A stretch of 64,000 bases of DNA from Laguncularia racemosa. Its lineage: Eukaryota > Streptophyta > Magnoliopsida > Myrtales > Combretaceae. The notes under the pieces were generated by a model. That model did not search any database. It was not told where the DNA came from and was given only the letters and a program-made list of their open reading frames with translations. The stretch lies in the NCBI GenBank assembly GCA_037954665.1, contig JBBMOL010000192.1, positions 1,054,001-1,118,000 on the forward strand, written 5' to 3'. Each line of letters starts with the position of its first letter. Within the stretch, counting starts at the first letter, position 1. A program made the position numbers and the translations under genes. This document shows positions 54,736 through 64,000 of this stretch, piece by piece.

Positions 54736-55232
54736 AGAAGCTTCCTCCTAAATGTAAGGATCCAGGTATGTTTACTATTCCTTGCAAAATAGGTAATCTT
54801 GGAATCACTAAAGCTATGTGTGATTTAGGAGCTTCAATCAATGTTATGCCTTTGTCTGTTTATTAATGTTTAAATGTTGGTCCCTTGAAGGAAACATGTG
54901 TTATTATTCAACTTGCTGATAGGTCCAATGTTTATCCTGAGGGAGTTCTAGAAGATGTTTTAGTACAAGTTAATGGTTTGGTTTTTCCTGCTGATTTTTA
55001 TGTGCTTGACATGGAAGATAATGATTCTCATAATTCATCAATGATTTTATTAGGAAGACCATTTCTTAAGACATCCAGAACAAAAATTGATATACATGAT
55101 GGTAACCTCACTATGGAATTTGATGGTGAAGTGATTAAATTTAACATTTATGATGTCATGAAATATCCTAGTGATATCTCTCATGTTTTTGTTGTGGATG
55201 TTATTGACCCATTAACATAGGCTACATTTGAT
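54736..55232 (+). pseudogene. Athila-type protease
   Basis: Active-site segment KAMCDLGASINVMPLSVY at about 54810-54863 (DLGAS is the lineage form), broken by TAA at 54864. The second half is in the open frame 54885-55220, with MILLGRPFLKTSRTKIDIHDG. A TAG at 55218 separates it from the RT frame. All are in the same phase as gag. Confidence 0.88.
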
Positions 55233-57160
55233 TTGATAGACGATGATGAGTTAAAAGTTGTACTTAATAGGAGTCTTACTATTCATGCATTGAAAACTCT
55301 TAAGGAGATGCTTGTAATATCCTCTGATTTGCAGGATAAGATTTGGGAGTTAGAATCATTAAAACCTATCAGGTATGATGTGTCATGCATTCATTTACCT
55401 CCTTCTAACACAAGACTTCTTCCCTCTATTGTGCAGGCACCAAAGCTAGAATTAAAACCCTTACCCGAACATCTAAAGTATATTTTCTTAGGAGAAAAGG
55501 AGACTCTTGCTGTGATAGTATCCAACAAACTAAGTACTTTAGAAGAAGAAAAGTTGATTCGAGTGTTGAGAGAGTACAAAGAAGCCATTCGATGGTCCAT
55601 AGCTGATATTAAAGGACTAAGCCCCTCCACCTGCATGCACAAGATTTTGATGGAAGATAATTGCAAACCTTCAAGGGAAGTTCAGCGTTGTTTGAATCCG
55701 CCTATGATGGAAGTAGTTAAGAAAGAGATCTTGAAACTTCTTGATGCAGGTATGATCTATCCAATTTCCGACAGCAAATGGGTAAGTCCAATTCAAGTTG
55801 TTCCAAAGAAAATAGGCTTAACTGTGATTGAAAACTCTGATGGTGAGTTAATTCCTACTCGGGTTCAGAATGGATGGAGGTTTTGTGTTGATTACAGGAA
55901 GTTAAATGCGTCAACTAGAAAAGATCACTTCCCTCTTCCTTTTCTTGATCAGATGCTTGAACGTTTGGTTGGCCATTCTCACTATTGTTGTCTTGATGGT
56001 TATTCAGGTTTTCATCAAATTCCAGTGGCGCCGGAAGAACAAGAAGAACTACTTTCACTTGTCCATTCGGTACTTTTGCATATCGAAGGATGCCTTTTGG
56101 GCTCTGCAGTGCCCCAGCCACATTTCAAAGGTGTATAGTTAGTATATTTTCAGATTATGTGGAGAACATTATAGAAGTTTTCATCGATGACTTCACTGTC
56201 TATGGTAACTCTTTTGATTCATGTTTGACTAACCTTACAAAAGTGCTTCAAAGATGTATAGATAAGAATCTAGTGTTGAATTATGAAAAATGTCACTTTA
56301 TGGTTGAACAAAGTCTCATTTTAGGTCATATTGTATCTTCTAAGGGGCTTGAAGTCGATAAAGCTAAGGTAGAATTGATTAAATCTTTACCTTACCCTGT
56401 AAGTGTACGGGAAATTCGCTCTTTTCTTGGGACTGTAGGATTCTATCGACGCTTCATCAAGGATTTTTCCAAGATTACTCAACCCTTATGTCGATTGCTA
56501 CAAAAAGAAGTGACATTTGAGTTTGATGAGGCTTGCAAACACGCTTTTGACACATTGAGGAATAAGTTAACTTCTGCTCCAATCATCCAACCACCCGACT
56601 GGACCCTTCCCTTTGAAATCATGTGTGATGCGAGCAATTATGCAGTTGGAGCCGTTCTTAGCCAAAGAGTTGGGAGAGCTTCTCATGTCATTTATTATGC
56701 TTCCAGAACATTGGATAGTGCTCAATGCAACTATTCCACGACGGAAAAAGAACTCTTGGCTGTTGTTTTTGCATTAGAAAAATTCAGATCGTATTTACTT
56801 GGTACTAAAGTAATTGTTTACTTTGATCATGCAGCTCTCAAATACCTGCTCGCAAAAAAGGAGGCGAAACCAAGACTTATTTGATGGATACTCTTATTAC
56901 AAGAGTTTGATTTAGAAATACGTGATAGGAAAGGCTTTGAAAACTTAGTTGTCGACTACCTCAGTAGAATACCTATCAGTGAAGGGTTAACACCAATACC
57001 AGATGATTTTCCAAATGAGTATCTCTTTTCTATTCAAAAGACAATTTTGTGGTATGCTGATATTGTCAACTATTTTGTTACTAAGACACTACCAAGTGAT
57101 TTGTCTAAGGCTTAAAAAGATAAAATTAAAAGTGATGCTAAGTACTATGTATGGGATGAT
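55233..57160 (+). pseudogene. Athila-type reverse transcriptase and RNase H
   Basis: The first open frame (55233 to about 56045) has the linker, the LLDAGMIYPISDSKWVSPIQ block and FCVDYRKLNASTRKDHFPLP. A frameshift near 56045 moves to the next frame, open at 56090-56884, with MPFGLCSAPATFQR, the catalytic FIDD in EVFIDDFTVYGNS (about 56170) and SREIRSFLG-like SVREIRSFLGTVGFYRR. RNase H follows with MCDASNYAVGAVLSQR (56620) and the YFDHAALKYLL segment (usual TDH reads FDH). Stops at 56882 and 57113. Confidence 0.92.
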
Positions 57161-58346
57161 CCGTATTTGTGGAAACATTGTGCTGATCAGATCATTAGAA
57201 GGTGCATTTCTCAAGACGATATTCCTTCTGTCTTGCAATTTTGTCACTCATATGCATGTGGTGGACATTTTGGCCCTAAGAGGATAGCTCAAAAGGTATT
57301 AGGGTGTGGTTTGTTTTGGCCTACATTGTTTTGTGATTCTTTTATGTTTTGTAAGTCTTGTGAACAATGTCAAAAAATTGGCAACTTAGGACGTAGAGAC
57401 CAAATGCCACTCACCCCTATTCTTGCTTGTGAAATATTTGATATATGGGATATTGACTTTATGGGTCCTTTTCCTCCTTCTTTCGGTAATGCTTACATCC
57501 TTCTTGCTGTGGATTATGTTTCAAAATGGGTGGAAGCCAAAGCGACCCGAACTAATGATGCTAAAGTTGTTGTGGATTTTGTTAAATCTCATATTTTTGC
57601 TAGGTTCGGGACACCAAATGCTCTTATCAATGATCGTGGCACACACTTTTGTAATAGAATAGTGGAAACTCTATTAAAAAAATACAGGGTCACTCATCGC
57701 ACTTCCACCGCATACCACCCTCAAACCAATGGATTGGCAGAAGTTTCAAATCGAGAAATCAAGTCTATTCTGGAAAAAACTGTCAATCCAAGTAGGAAGG
57801 ATTGGAGCACAAGACTTGAAGATGCATTATGGGCCTACCGAACAGCTTACAAGACCCCTATAGGTATGTCTCCTTACCGTTTGATATTCGGCAAACCATG
57901 TCATCTCCCTGTGGAGTTGGAACATAGGGCATACTGGGCTGTAAAACAATGTAACATGCGAATGGATGAGGCTGGTGAGCACAGAAAACCTCAATTACAA
58001 GAACTTGAGGAAATTCGAAGAGAAGCTTATGAGCGTACTAAAATCTACAAGGAAAAAACAAAAGGATTTTCATGATCAAATGATTTCCCGAAAGAATTTT
58101 TCTATAGGTCAAAAAGTATTACTTTATCATTCTCGATTGAAGTTGTTTCCTGGAAAACTACAATCACGGTGGATTGGTCCTTTTGTTATCACTAACATAT
58201 TTTCACATGGTGTAGTTGAGATCGCAAGCCTTGAAACTGGTAAGAACTTCAAAGTCAATGGCCATCGCTTGAAACCTTTTTATGAAGGATTTCAAGTATG
58301 TAATATTGAAGAAACCAGTTTAACTCACCCTGAGTATTGTGATTGA
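57161..58346 (+). pseudogene. Athila-type integrase
   Basis: Open at 57167-58075 in the RT second-half frame. HHCC zinc region: HSYACGGHFGPKRIAQKVL and CKSCEQCQKIG. The DDE core is complete: Asp in DIDFMGPFPP, Asp in INDRGTHFC, Glu in NGLAEVSNREI. A frameshift near 58060 moves the C-terminal module (KVLLYHSRLKLFPGKLQSRW, WIGPFVI) into another frame that runs to 58346. Confidence 0.92.
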
Positions 58347-59688
58347 TTACAGGAACATCTAGCCAAAGACGTTAAAGAAAGGCGCTTCATGGGAGGCAAC
58401 CCATATCAATTTATTTGTTTTTTTTTTTTTTTAGTTTTGTTGTGATTTTAGTGTTGTTTTGATTTCTTTGGATTAGCTGCAACAAGGATACATATCATCA
58501 AATGACACTCTCTAGTGCTTAAGGGGAGAACTCCAATACTAGGGAAGTACTAGTATTTCCTTTCTCTTATTCTCTAATGTTTCTTGAGTTGTTAATTCCT
58601 CTTTAATTGTGCTGAATTAGGAATAGTGAGGACACTGTTCAAGCTAAGTGTAGGGGAGAGGATAATAAAAGGTAGAGAATAGAGAACTGACTTATACTCT
58701 AAATGTTTGTCCTTAAGTAAATTTAAGCAAAATTTTTCAAAATTATCATGAAATCTAGAGATTGTACTAAATGTGGTAATAAGCATCTACAAAATGTGAA
58801 ATTGACTTGTTCAAATGCTTTACTCACCCACTGCTGTGATTAGAATACTTGGTAAAAATTAAGTAGTGAAATATTTAAGAAACAAATTTACCTTATATTT
58901 AGCTTTAGAATTGGAAGTCTAAGAGTAAGTCGAGTCCCTAAGTGAAAAATAAACAAGTTTACTTCTAGGTTATATTAGCTACTGTATACTCTTTGAAGTT
59001 GTTTGTTATAACACTTAGTGAAAAAAAAAGAAAAAAGAAAATCAAGCATAGCCATTACTCCAATGATTCAAGTAATTGAGTTAAGAGTAATCAAACTTGA
59101 AAGAGTGAGGAAGAGTCCGTAGGGGTATCTCAAAACCCGATCACTTGAGTGATGAGCTCGGGATGTTGCCGACTCAATGAACTCACTATAACGATAAAGG
59201 CGAAAAAGGTGAAAGTTCATGAAAAGAAGCGGGCAAAAACCCGTCAAAATAGATGCTTGAATAAATTAAAAGAACATGAATGTAAACATTCATTGAATGA
59301 AACAAGACTTATAATAGAAAAGGGAGAAAATCTATGGAAAGAGTTGATACTATATGCTTTTACTTTATGTTGCAAGGATTATATGTTTACTAATGTCCAA
59401 TGAAGTTTAATTGGGTGTTTTTCCTTAGTGGATTAAGTATTTACTTTTGGAATAAAAATTCTTTTGCTAAACATGAGGATTAAAGTTTGTTTTGCTTAAA
59501 TTAGCTATTAAATTTTGTCCATGGTAATTTGATCATTGGAAACCAGTTTGGGTGAAGTAGTAGACATTAAAATTACAAGTCATGAATTATAAATGAATAG
59601 ATGCTTGGAATGATGAAAAGAAAGTTCGTATAATCTATGAAGGATTTCTCAATTGATTTGATTCAATTGCTTGAGGACAAGCAACAGT
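58347..59688 (+). other. Noncoding tail of the Athila-type element
   Basis: It begins with the conserved GCGCTTCATGGGAGGCAACC motif (58382-58401) and a poly-T run. Autonomous Athila members often carry an env-like ORF here; none is recognised, only short frames. A GAAAAAAAAAGAAAAAAGAAA stretch near 59020 is low complexity. Confidence 0.7.
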
Positions 59689-59705
59689 TTAAGTGTGGGG
59701 GAATT
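59689..59705 (+). other. Polypurine tract of the Athila-type element
   Basis: AAGTGTGGGGGAAT precedes the 3' LTR; GTGTGGGGGA is the usual Athila form. Confidence 0.8.
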
Positions 59706-60597
59706 TTATAGAGCCATTTTATACTCAATCTTTATAGTATGAATTGTGTTAATTTATTATTGATTTTATAGAAATCATAAGGAAATTGTACTTAATTCTA
59801 TTATGGTGATAAATCAGGTTAAATGGAGTTAAGGGTGCTAAGATAATTGATTCAATGGTACTTAATTCAAGTAATTGATTTACTTTTATTATGTTCTTTG
59901 TTTTTGGATATTCATATATCTTCTGAATGTTTTGTCATTATTATCTTTGTTGATTGGTATGAATTAGAGCTCTTCTACTCAATTAGCAAGTTAATATATT
60001 GTTAACTAGCACGTCAAATCCGTAATTGTTTGATTGTTCTAGTCTCGGTGACACAATAACATGTTTGGTTATAAGATAGATGATCGAATTCATGTTATGG
60101 AGGTGTATGATCATGTTTAAATAGGTTATCTTATAATCTACTGGCATAAATCGGTGGTCTCTCTAATTTGTAATGCTATTGATAAATTAAATCCTAAGAG
60201 CTTGTCTAGGGTTGTCTAATCGATAAGAGAAATAATCAAAGAGCTTGTCTTGATTATCGAGGAAGTAAGGAGAGATAGGTTGTTAGAGCTTGTTAATAAC
60301 CATAACCAGTTTATCTAGAAATAAGAATAGAAAACATTTGCATCGATGATCAATTCCTATAATTAAACTATCTTGATTCCTTTAGCTAGGCTTTTATCAA
60401 TATTCGATTTTATTATCTTGTTTCAACATTACTTCGATTCACAAACAAAACCCCCCGTTTTTCTTTTCCTCTTTATTCCCTTTGAATAGAAATATCTTTA
60501 ACCAATCCCTGTAGATTCGACCTTACTCACCACTATATGCAAATCATATAATTGTCTAGGAGTAGGTTTTTATTTTTGTTGGATTTGACACCCATCA
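59706..60597 (+). repeat. 3' LTR of the Athila-type element, internally deleted
   Basis: 892 bases, starting TTATAGAGCC (the expected TG is mutated to TT) and ending GACACCCATCA. Compared with the 5' LTR it lacks about 820 bases, with TAA at both deletion edges. It keeps 24 bases (GATAATTGATTCAATGGTAC and following) that the 5' LTR has lost. TATA box and dyad cluster are gone. Confidence 0.95.
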
Positions 60598-60602
60598 ACG
60601 TT

Positions 60603-60726
60603 CTAGTTGAAGAATTGGTTACAAGTATTGAGATTTAACGCCATTTGGAAGCTAGTTTAATTGATGTTGTTTGATTGTTTTTCAAATTAGTTTTGCATGT
60701 ACTTAAACTTGGTTTTAGGCACATCA
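60603..60726 (+). repeat. Leader segment of the A/B copy, right of the Athila insertion
   Basis: Contains AATTGGTTACA, a TTTGATTGTTTTTCAAATTAG stretch and ends CTTGGTTTTAGGCACATCA, an A/B-family LTR edge. It aligns block by block with the reverse complement of 1775-1959. It thus represents the second LTR edge of the doubled leader module. Confidence 0.6.
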
Positions 60727-62198
60727 CTTGTGGTGGGATTAGGCACTTGTAGTAAGAACATTGTGAGATATTTTTCATAAGTGTATCTTCCTTAAAAGAT
60801 ATTCACACTTATCTAATAAAGATATGTTGGAGAATATCTTGAGAGACGAATGTTCTTTCCATATTTATCCCAATTACCCATAGACATTTTATTTAGGCAA
60901 CTTGAGAGACTGGTCGAGTTGGATCTTAAAGCCCAAAGCTAAATGGCCTAACAACACTATTTAAAGTGCATTAAAACAAACTATAGACTCCATTACTTAA
61001 TTTCACATAAGTGATTAAAACTAATTTTATGGTCTGGTCGATTTCATACTTTATGAAAAGCTTGTTTATAAAAAAACAAAAAGTTTCTATATTCACTCTT
61101 TTGACAAGTCTCCAAAACATATTTCTAATATATCTAATAAAAAAAAATGCACCTTTAAAGCACTCATCCAAAGTAAAATATAATTTCGAATTTTTTTTTA
61201 TTATTAGTATCTTTTAATTGTTAATACCTTTTTATAGTAACTTTTAATTAATGGTATCTTTTGATTACTAGCAAGTCTTTTTTCCCAACCATGAGTTCAA
61301 GAGACATGTCCATTTTACAAAGAAAGGCAAAAGCCGAAGATTCTTGTAGAGCGTAATATAAATTTGATATAACTCTAGGTTTTCTTAAGGAGTTGCAACT
61401 CCTCTACATTACGGAACATTTCATATTAAAATATAGAAGATTATCAATATCTTATAAAACCAATAATTTAAATTAAATAATAATAATTATACCATATTTA
61501 AAATAAATTATAAGCATATTAAACCAATAGTTAATTATAATAAATGATAATCTTTTAACAAAATCTATTATTTTTATAAACATATGTAAACTTTGAATTA
61601 AAGTTCCCGTATGGTCCGGGTATTTAACTGGTTATACAAAATAAAGAGAGATCGGAAGTACACGCCAAAAGAAAATGCGTCCCAGAATATTGATTTACAT
61701 ACCCTAGTTACTTATTTTACCCTTTTCAAAAGTCCAAAGTGAGAGCTATTCCAACTAGGATATTTTATTCCTTCGACATTATTGCATACTTAATCCTCCA
61801 TTTTCATCCCACCCAACACATAATAAATGAGAATTATATTGCTCGTAAAGATTCTTTATTATCCTTTGTTTATTGAAATCATTCATGTGTAACACCGGAT
61901 CGATGCTCGATTGACGTGGTGGTTGCACTTACGCCGTACACTCGGAATATCCAACATATAATAATATCTTGGCAAAGGAACACCGTATAAAATTTATTTT
62001 AATTTTGATCACACAACGTCGTATGAAGAAACCAGCGCATATATTTCGAAGACAAAACGGGACATGACACACATGAAAACCTATAACACAATCTTTCGCC
62101 TAATTTTCACTAGAAGGAGCTACATGTTTCACAAGGAAAGCGCAGGATCGGAGGATACATAATTCTTCATACGTAGAACTAGAATTAGAAAGTACACG
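60727..62198. other. AT-rich intergenic region
   Basis: No gene or known repeat recognised. Overlapping open frames at 60971-61217 on both strands are A/T-run artefacts. Confidence 0.5.
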
Positions 62199-62218
62199 AT
62201 GCATGCATGCATGCATGC
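62199..62218. repeat. (ATGC)n microsatellite
   Basis: Five units of ATGC in a row. Each CATGCATG window also matches the RY motif bound by plant B3 transcription factors, so it could act as a regulatory site, but copy-number slippage is the simpler reading. Confidence 0.7.
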
Positions 62219-62408
62219 AGGCAATATGATGATGCACATTTTCACGTCATTAATCAACATCCAGTCTCGGGAAGTCGCAGTACCGCAACTTTAGCCGTGT
62301 ATGGCGAGTTAGGTTTCATCGCATCTACTCGAGGAGGGAGATGGTGGGAATCCATTTCTATTGGAGGAAGTACCAACGCAGCCAAAGAGAGAAGAAAGAG
62401 AGCAACAG

Positions 62409-62714
62409 ATGGAATCGAAAATCATTTTTTTAACTTTCCTTTTTGGGGGCATTTGCATCAGCAGCCCGGTCTTTGTCCTTGTGGTGATTGCCTCAGACTT
62501 CCGACGTGCCTCAGCCGCTCTCACCTCCATTCTTTCCTCGAAATATTGTCTAACTTTTTGTTTTTTATTTCCTGGTTCTTTCACAATAGGGTACCTGATC
62601 CTTTTTATAGACTTTCTCAAGATTTGTTACCTAGATTTCCACACGCAGCCCTTTCTTGAAAGACCACTGTCTTGCTTATTTTCAAGTCAACCTTATTTTT
62701 ATGTTATTTTATGA
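62409..62714 (+). CDS. Doubtful short membrane-protein ORF or first exon
   Basis: From ATG 62409 the frame starts MESKIIFLTFLFGGICISSP, continuing into a hydrophobic segment of about 25 residues and a basic SDFRR turn. A second hydrophobic part follows. The start resembles small plant membrane proteins of the DUF1218 kind, but the downstream residues do not fit. A possible 5' splice site (GG-GTACCT) lies at about 62590. The stretch 62330-62600 is less AT-rich than its surroundings. An overlapping frame (62207-62659) and a minus-strand frame (62309-62620) compete; none is convincing. Confidence 0.2.
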   Translation: MESKIIFLTFLFGGICISSPVFVLVVIASDFRRASAALTSILSSKYCLTFCFLFPGSFTIGYLILFIDFLKICYLDFHTQPFLERPLSCLFSSQPYFYVIL

Positions 62715-64000
62715 CTACATACTTGCAAAGGAAGGGGATATTCCGAATAGTCACTCTACCTGAACTTGTTAGCGTTAAAGGTGAATTTAGAAACCCAAAT
62801 TAATAAACGGGATGAATTAAGTGCAGTTTGTAAAATTTTACAATGTTACCGTTTAGTGCAATTATTTATTTATTTTTTGGATTTTACTTTATAACTTTTG
62901 AAACTTAACGTCACGCAAAGCTCTTGCGGTCCTGCAAATAGATTCCTAATGTTATTTATTGAATAAAATTAAAATATTAGAACTGATGAAGAAAAATAAA
63001 TAAATGATGTTGACATCAATGAGAAATAAAATTGAAGAAACCATTGGATCCAATATATTGAATCGTTTATATCGATTATGCAAGTCTGACAGTTTATGAT
63101 ACATTGTCGATATGGATAGGACTAACGTAGATTCGATGGATAAAAAAAATTACTGAAAATCATAGAGAATCATGTAGCTCAGCGACTTTTTCTTTTTATC
63201 GATGTGGGCAGATTCGGGATTCATTGTACTGATCTTGCAGTAAAATAATTCAAACGATGAGCAGATTCTTCCATTTAGAAGATCTTTTTAAATTGACCAC
63301 TAGGTCCTACCATGGAGTCATGCCAACACTTTTGCCAAGTATGTTGTGCGTATCTAAAATAGATCTTCAATTATAAAGATGACTGGCTATACCATGAAAT
63401 ATAAGTTAATGTCACATCAAAGAATCTACTATTAAATGAGAGTAGGTTTTTGTTTTACCAAGTTATTATTACAGTATTTAATTTAATTTTAAATATTAAA
63501 TAATTATTTATAATAAATTAATATTATTTAAAATACTAAATAATAATTTATGATTCTAATTCAAAAATTATTATTTAATAGTTTATTTATCATTTTTGAC
63601 ATAAATATTTTATTTTCATAAATTATGTTAAGTGCAAATATAGAAAGTAGAGAATGGTAAGGATTTCAAGGGTGTGATAGATAATTTATCTTTTTGTTTT
63701 TATTTTATTCATTATTCATTTTCGTGTTAACTAAATAAAATAATAATCATGTATTATTTATTTATTTAATTCCTATTAAATTTCAATTTGATCCCTCGTA
63801 TTCCATTCAATTAAGTAAATGATTTATTAGGGTTGGCATTGGAGTTATTCATAACTTTAGAAAAAAAAAATGGATAAGGGTTTTAGTGAGAATAAGGAGT
63901 CTAGTGATAGGCCTAACCATAAGGGCTTATGAATACTTGTTGTTTCCAACATTTGAGTCCATTTTCTTTGCATTTCTAAGTATAGTAATTACATTAGCAT
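62715..64000. other. AT-rich intergenic region
   Basis: No gene or known repeat recognised. 63470-63600 consists of TTAATTTAAATATTAAATAATTA-like sequence with weak internal symmetry. Confidence 0.5.

Larger units (their letters stand above)
51264..60597 (+). mobile_element. Athila-type Ty3/gypsy retrotransposon
   Basis: A 9334-base element with LTRs, a tRNA-Asp-type primer site, gag, protease, RT, RNase H, integrase and a 1.3 kb noncoding tail, bounded by perfect ACGTT copies at 51259-51263 and 60598-60602. The protease DLGAS, primer site and CTTCATGGGAGGCAACCCAT motif after integrase are typical of Athila. No env-like ORF is recognisable. Its LTRs differ strongly in length (1692 against 892). 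Many stops and at least two frameshifts make it defective. Confidence 0.95.

Noticed and set aside
58347..59688. Search for an env-like gene in the Athila tail
   Set aside because: Only short frames; no signal peptide, transmembrane segment or long reading frame in this interval.
60971..61217. Overlapping frames on both strands
   Set aside because: AT-rich chance frames with Lys/Phe/Ile runs and no motif.

Overview
The window is nuclear DNA from a flowering plant, probably a dicot, from a gene-poor, repeat-dense (pericentromere-like) region. It is AT-rich, has no bacterial operon structure, and almost every recognisable protein segment belongs to a Ty3/gypsy LTR retrotransposon of a plant-specific lineage (CRM-like, Tekay/Del-like chromovirus, Tat/Ogre-like, Athila-like). 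No complete host gene, rRNA, tRNA gene or CRISPR array was found. No new multi-gene system is visible; the interest lies in the structure and nesting of the elements. All lineage names come from motif recognition by eye.

Layout. 1-2986: remnants of a minus-strand CRM-like family (LTRs 'A' and 'B', a protease fragment, a tRNA-Met primer site). 3545 to about 19390: an old plus-strand Tekay/Del-type chromovirus full of stop codons. It is split by a well-preserved CRM-like element (5270-12094, target duplication GAATT) and by a solo LTR (14549-15587, GGTGA). 19906-20462 and 23022-24026: two more solo LTRs of the A/B family (CAATC, GTTTA). About 20600-22914: a chromovirus-type LTR. 24403-25205: a foldback repeat. 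26790 to about 30700: the 5' part of a decayed minus-strand chromovirus (gag trace, primer site, long LTR).

30736-45096: a 14.4 kb minus-strand Tat/Ogre-type element with two LTRs of about 2.15 kb, a truncated upstream ORF, gag, protease, RT, two RNase H domains and integrase. Its 3' untranslated region holds a long tandem array. 47389-49586: a 2.2 kb gag-only non-autonomous element (TR-GAG type, duplication CCTTC) inserted in what may be a host exon. 50383-60726: an A/B-family LTR with primer site whose leader was split by an Athila-like element (51264-60597, duplication ACGTT). 60727-64000: AT-rich sequence with one doubtful short ORF.

Several insertions can be ordered. The Tekay-like element is older than the CRM-like element and the solo LTR inside it, and the A/B copy near 51 kb is older than the Athila element. 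LTR pairs or exact 5-bp target duplications fix eight insertion boundaries. Most coding regions are dead through stops and frameshifts; the longest intact stretch is the RT-RNase H-integrase ORF of the CRM-like element (8541-11234).
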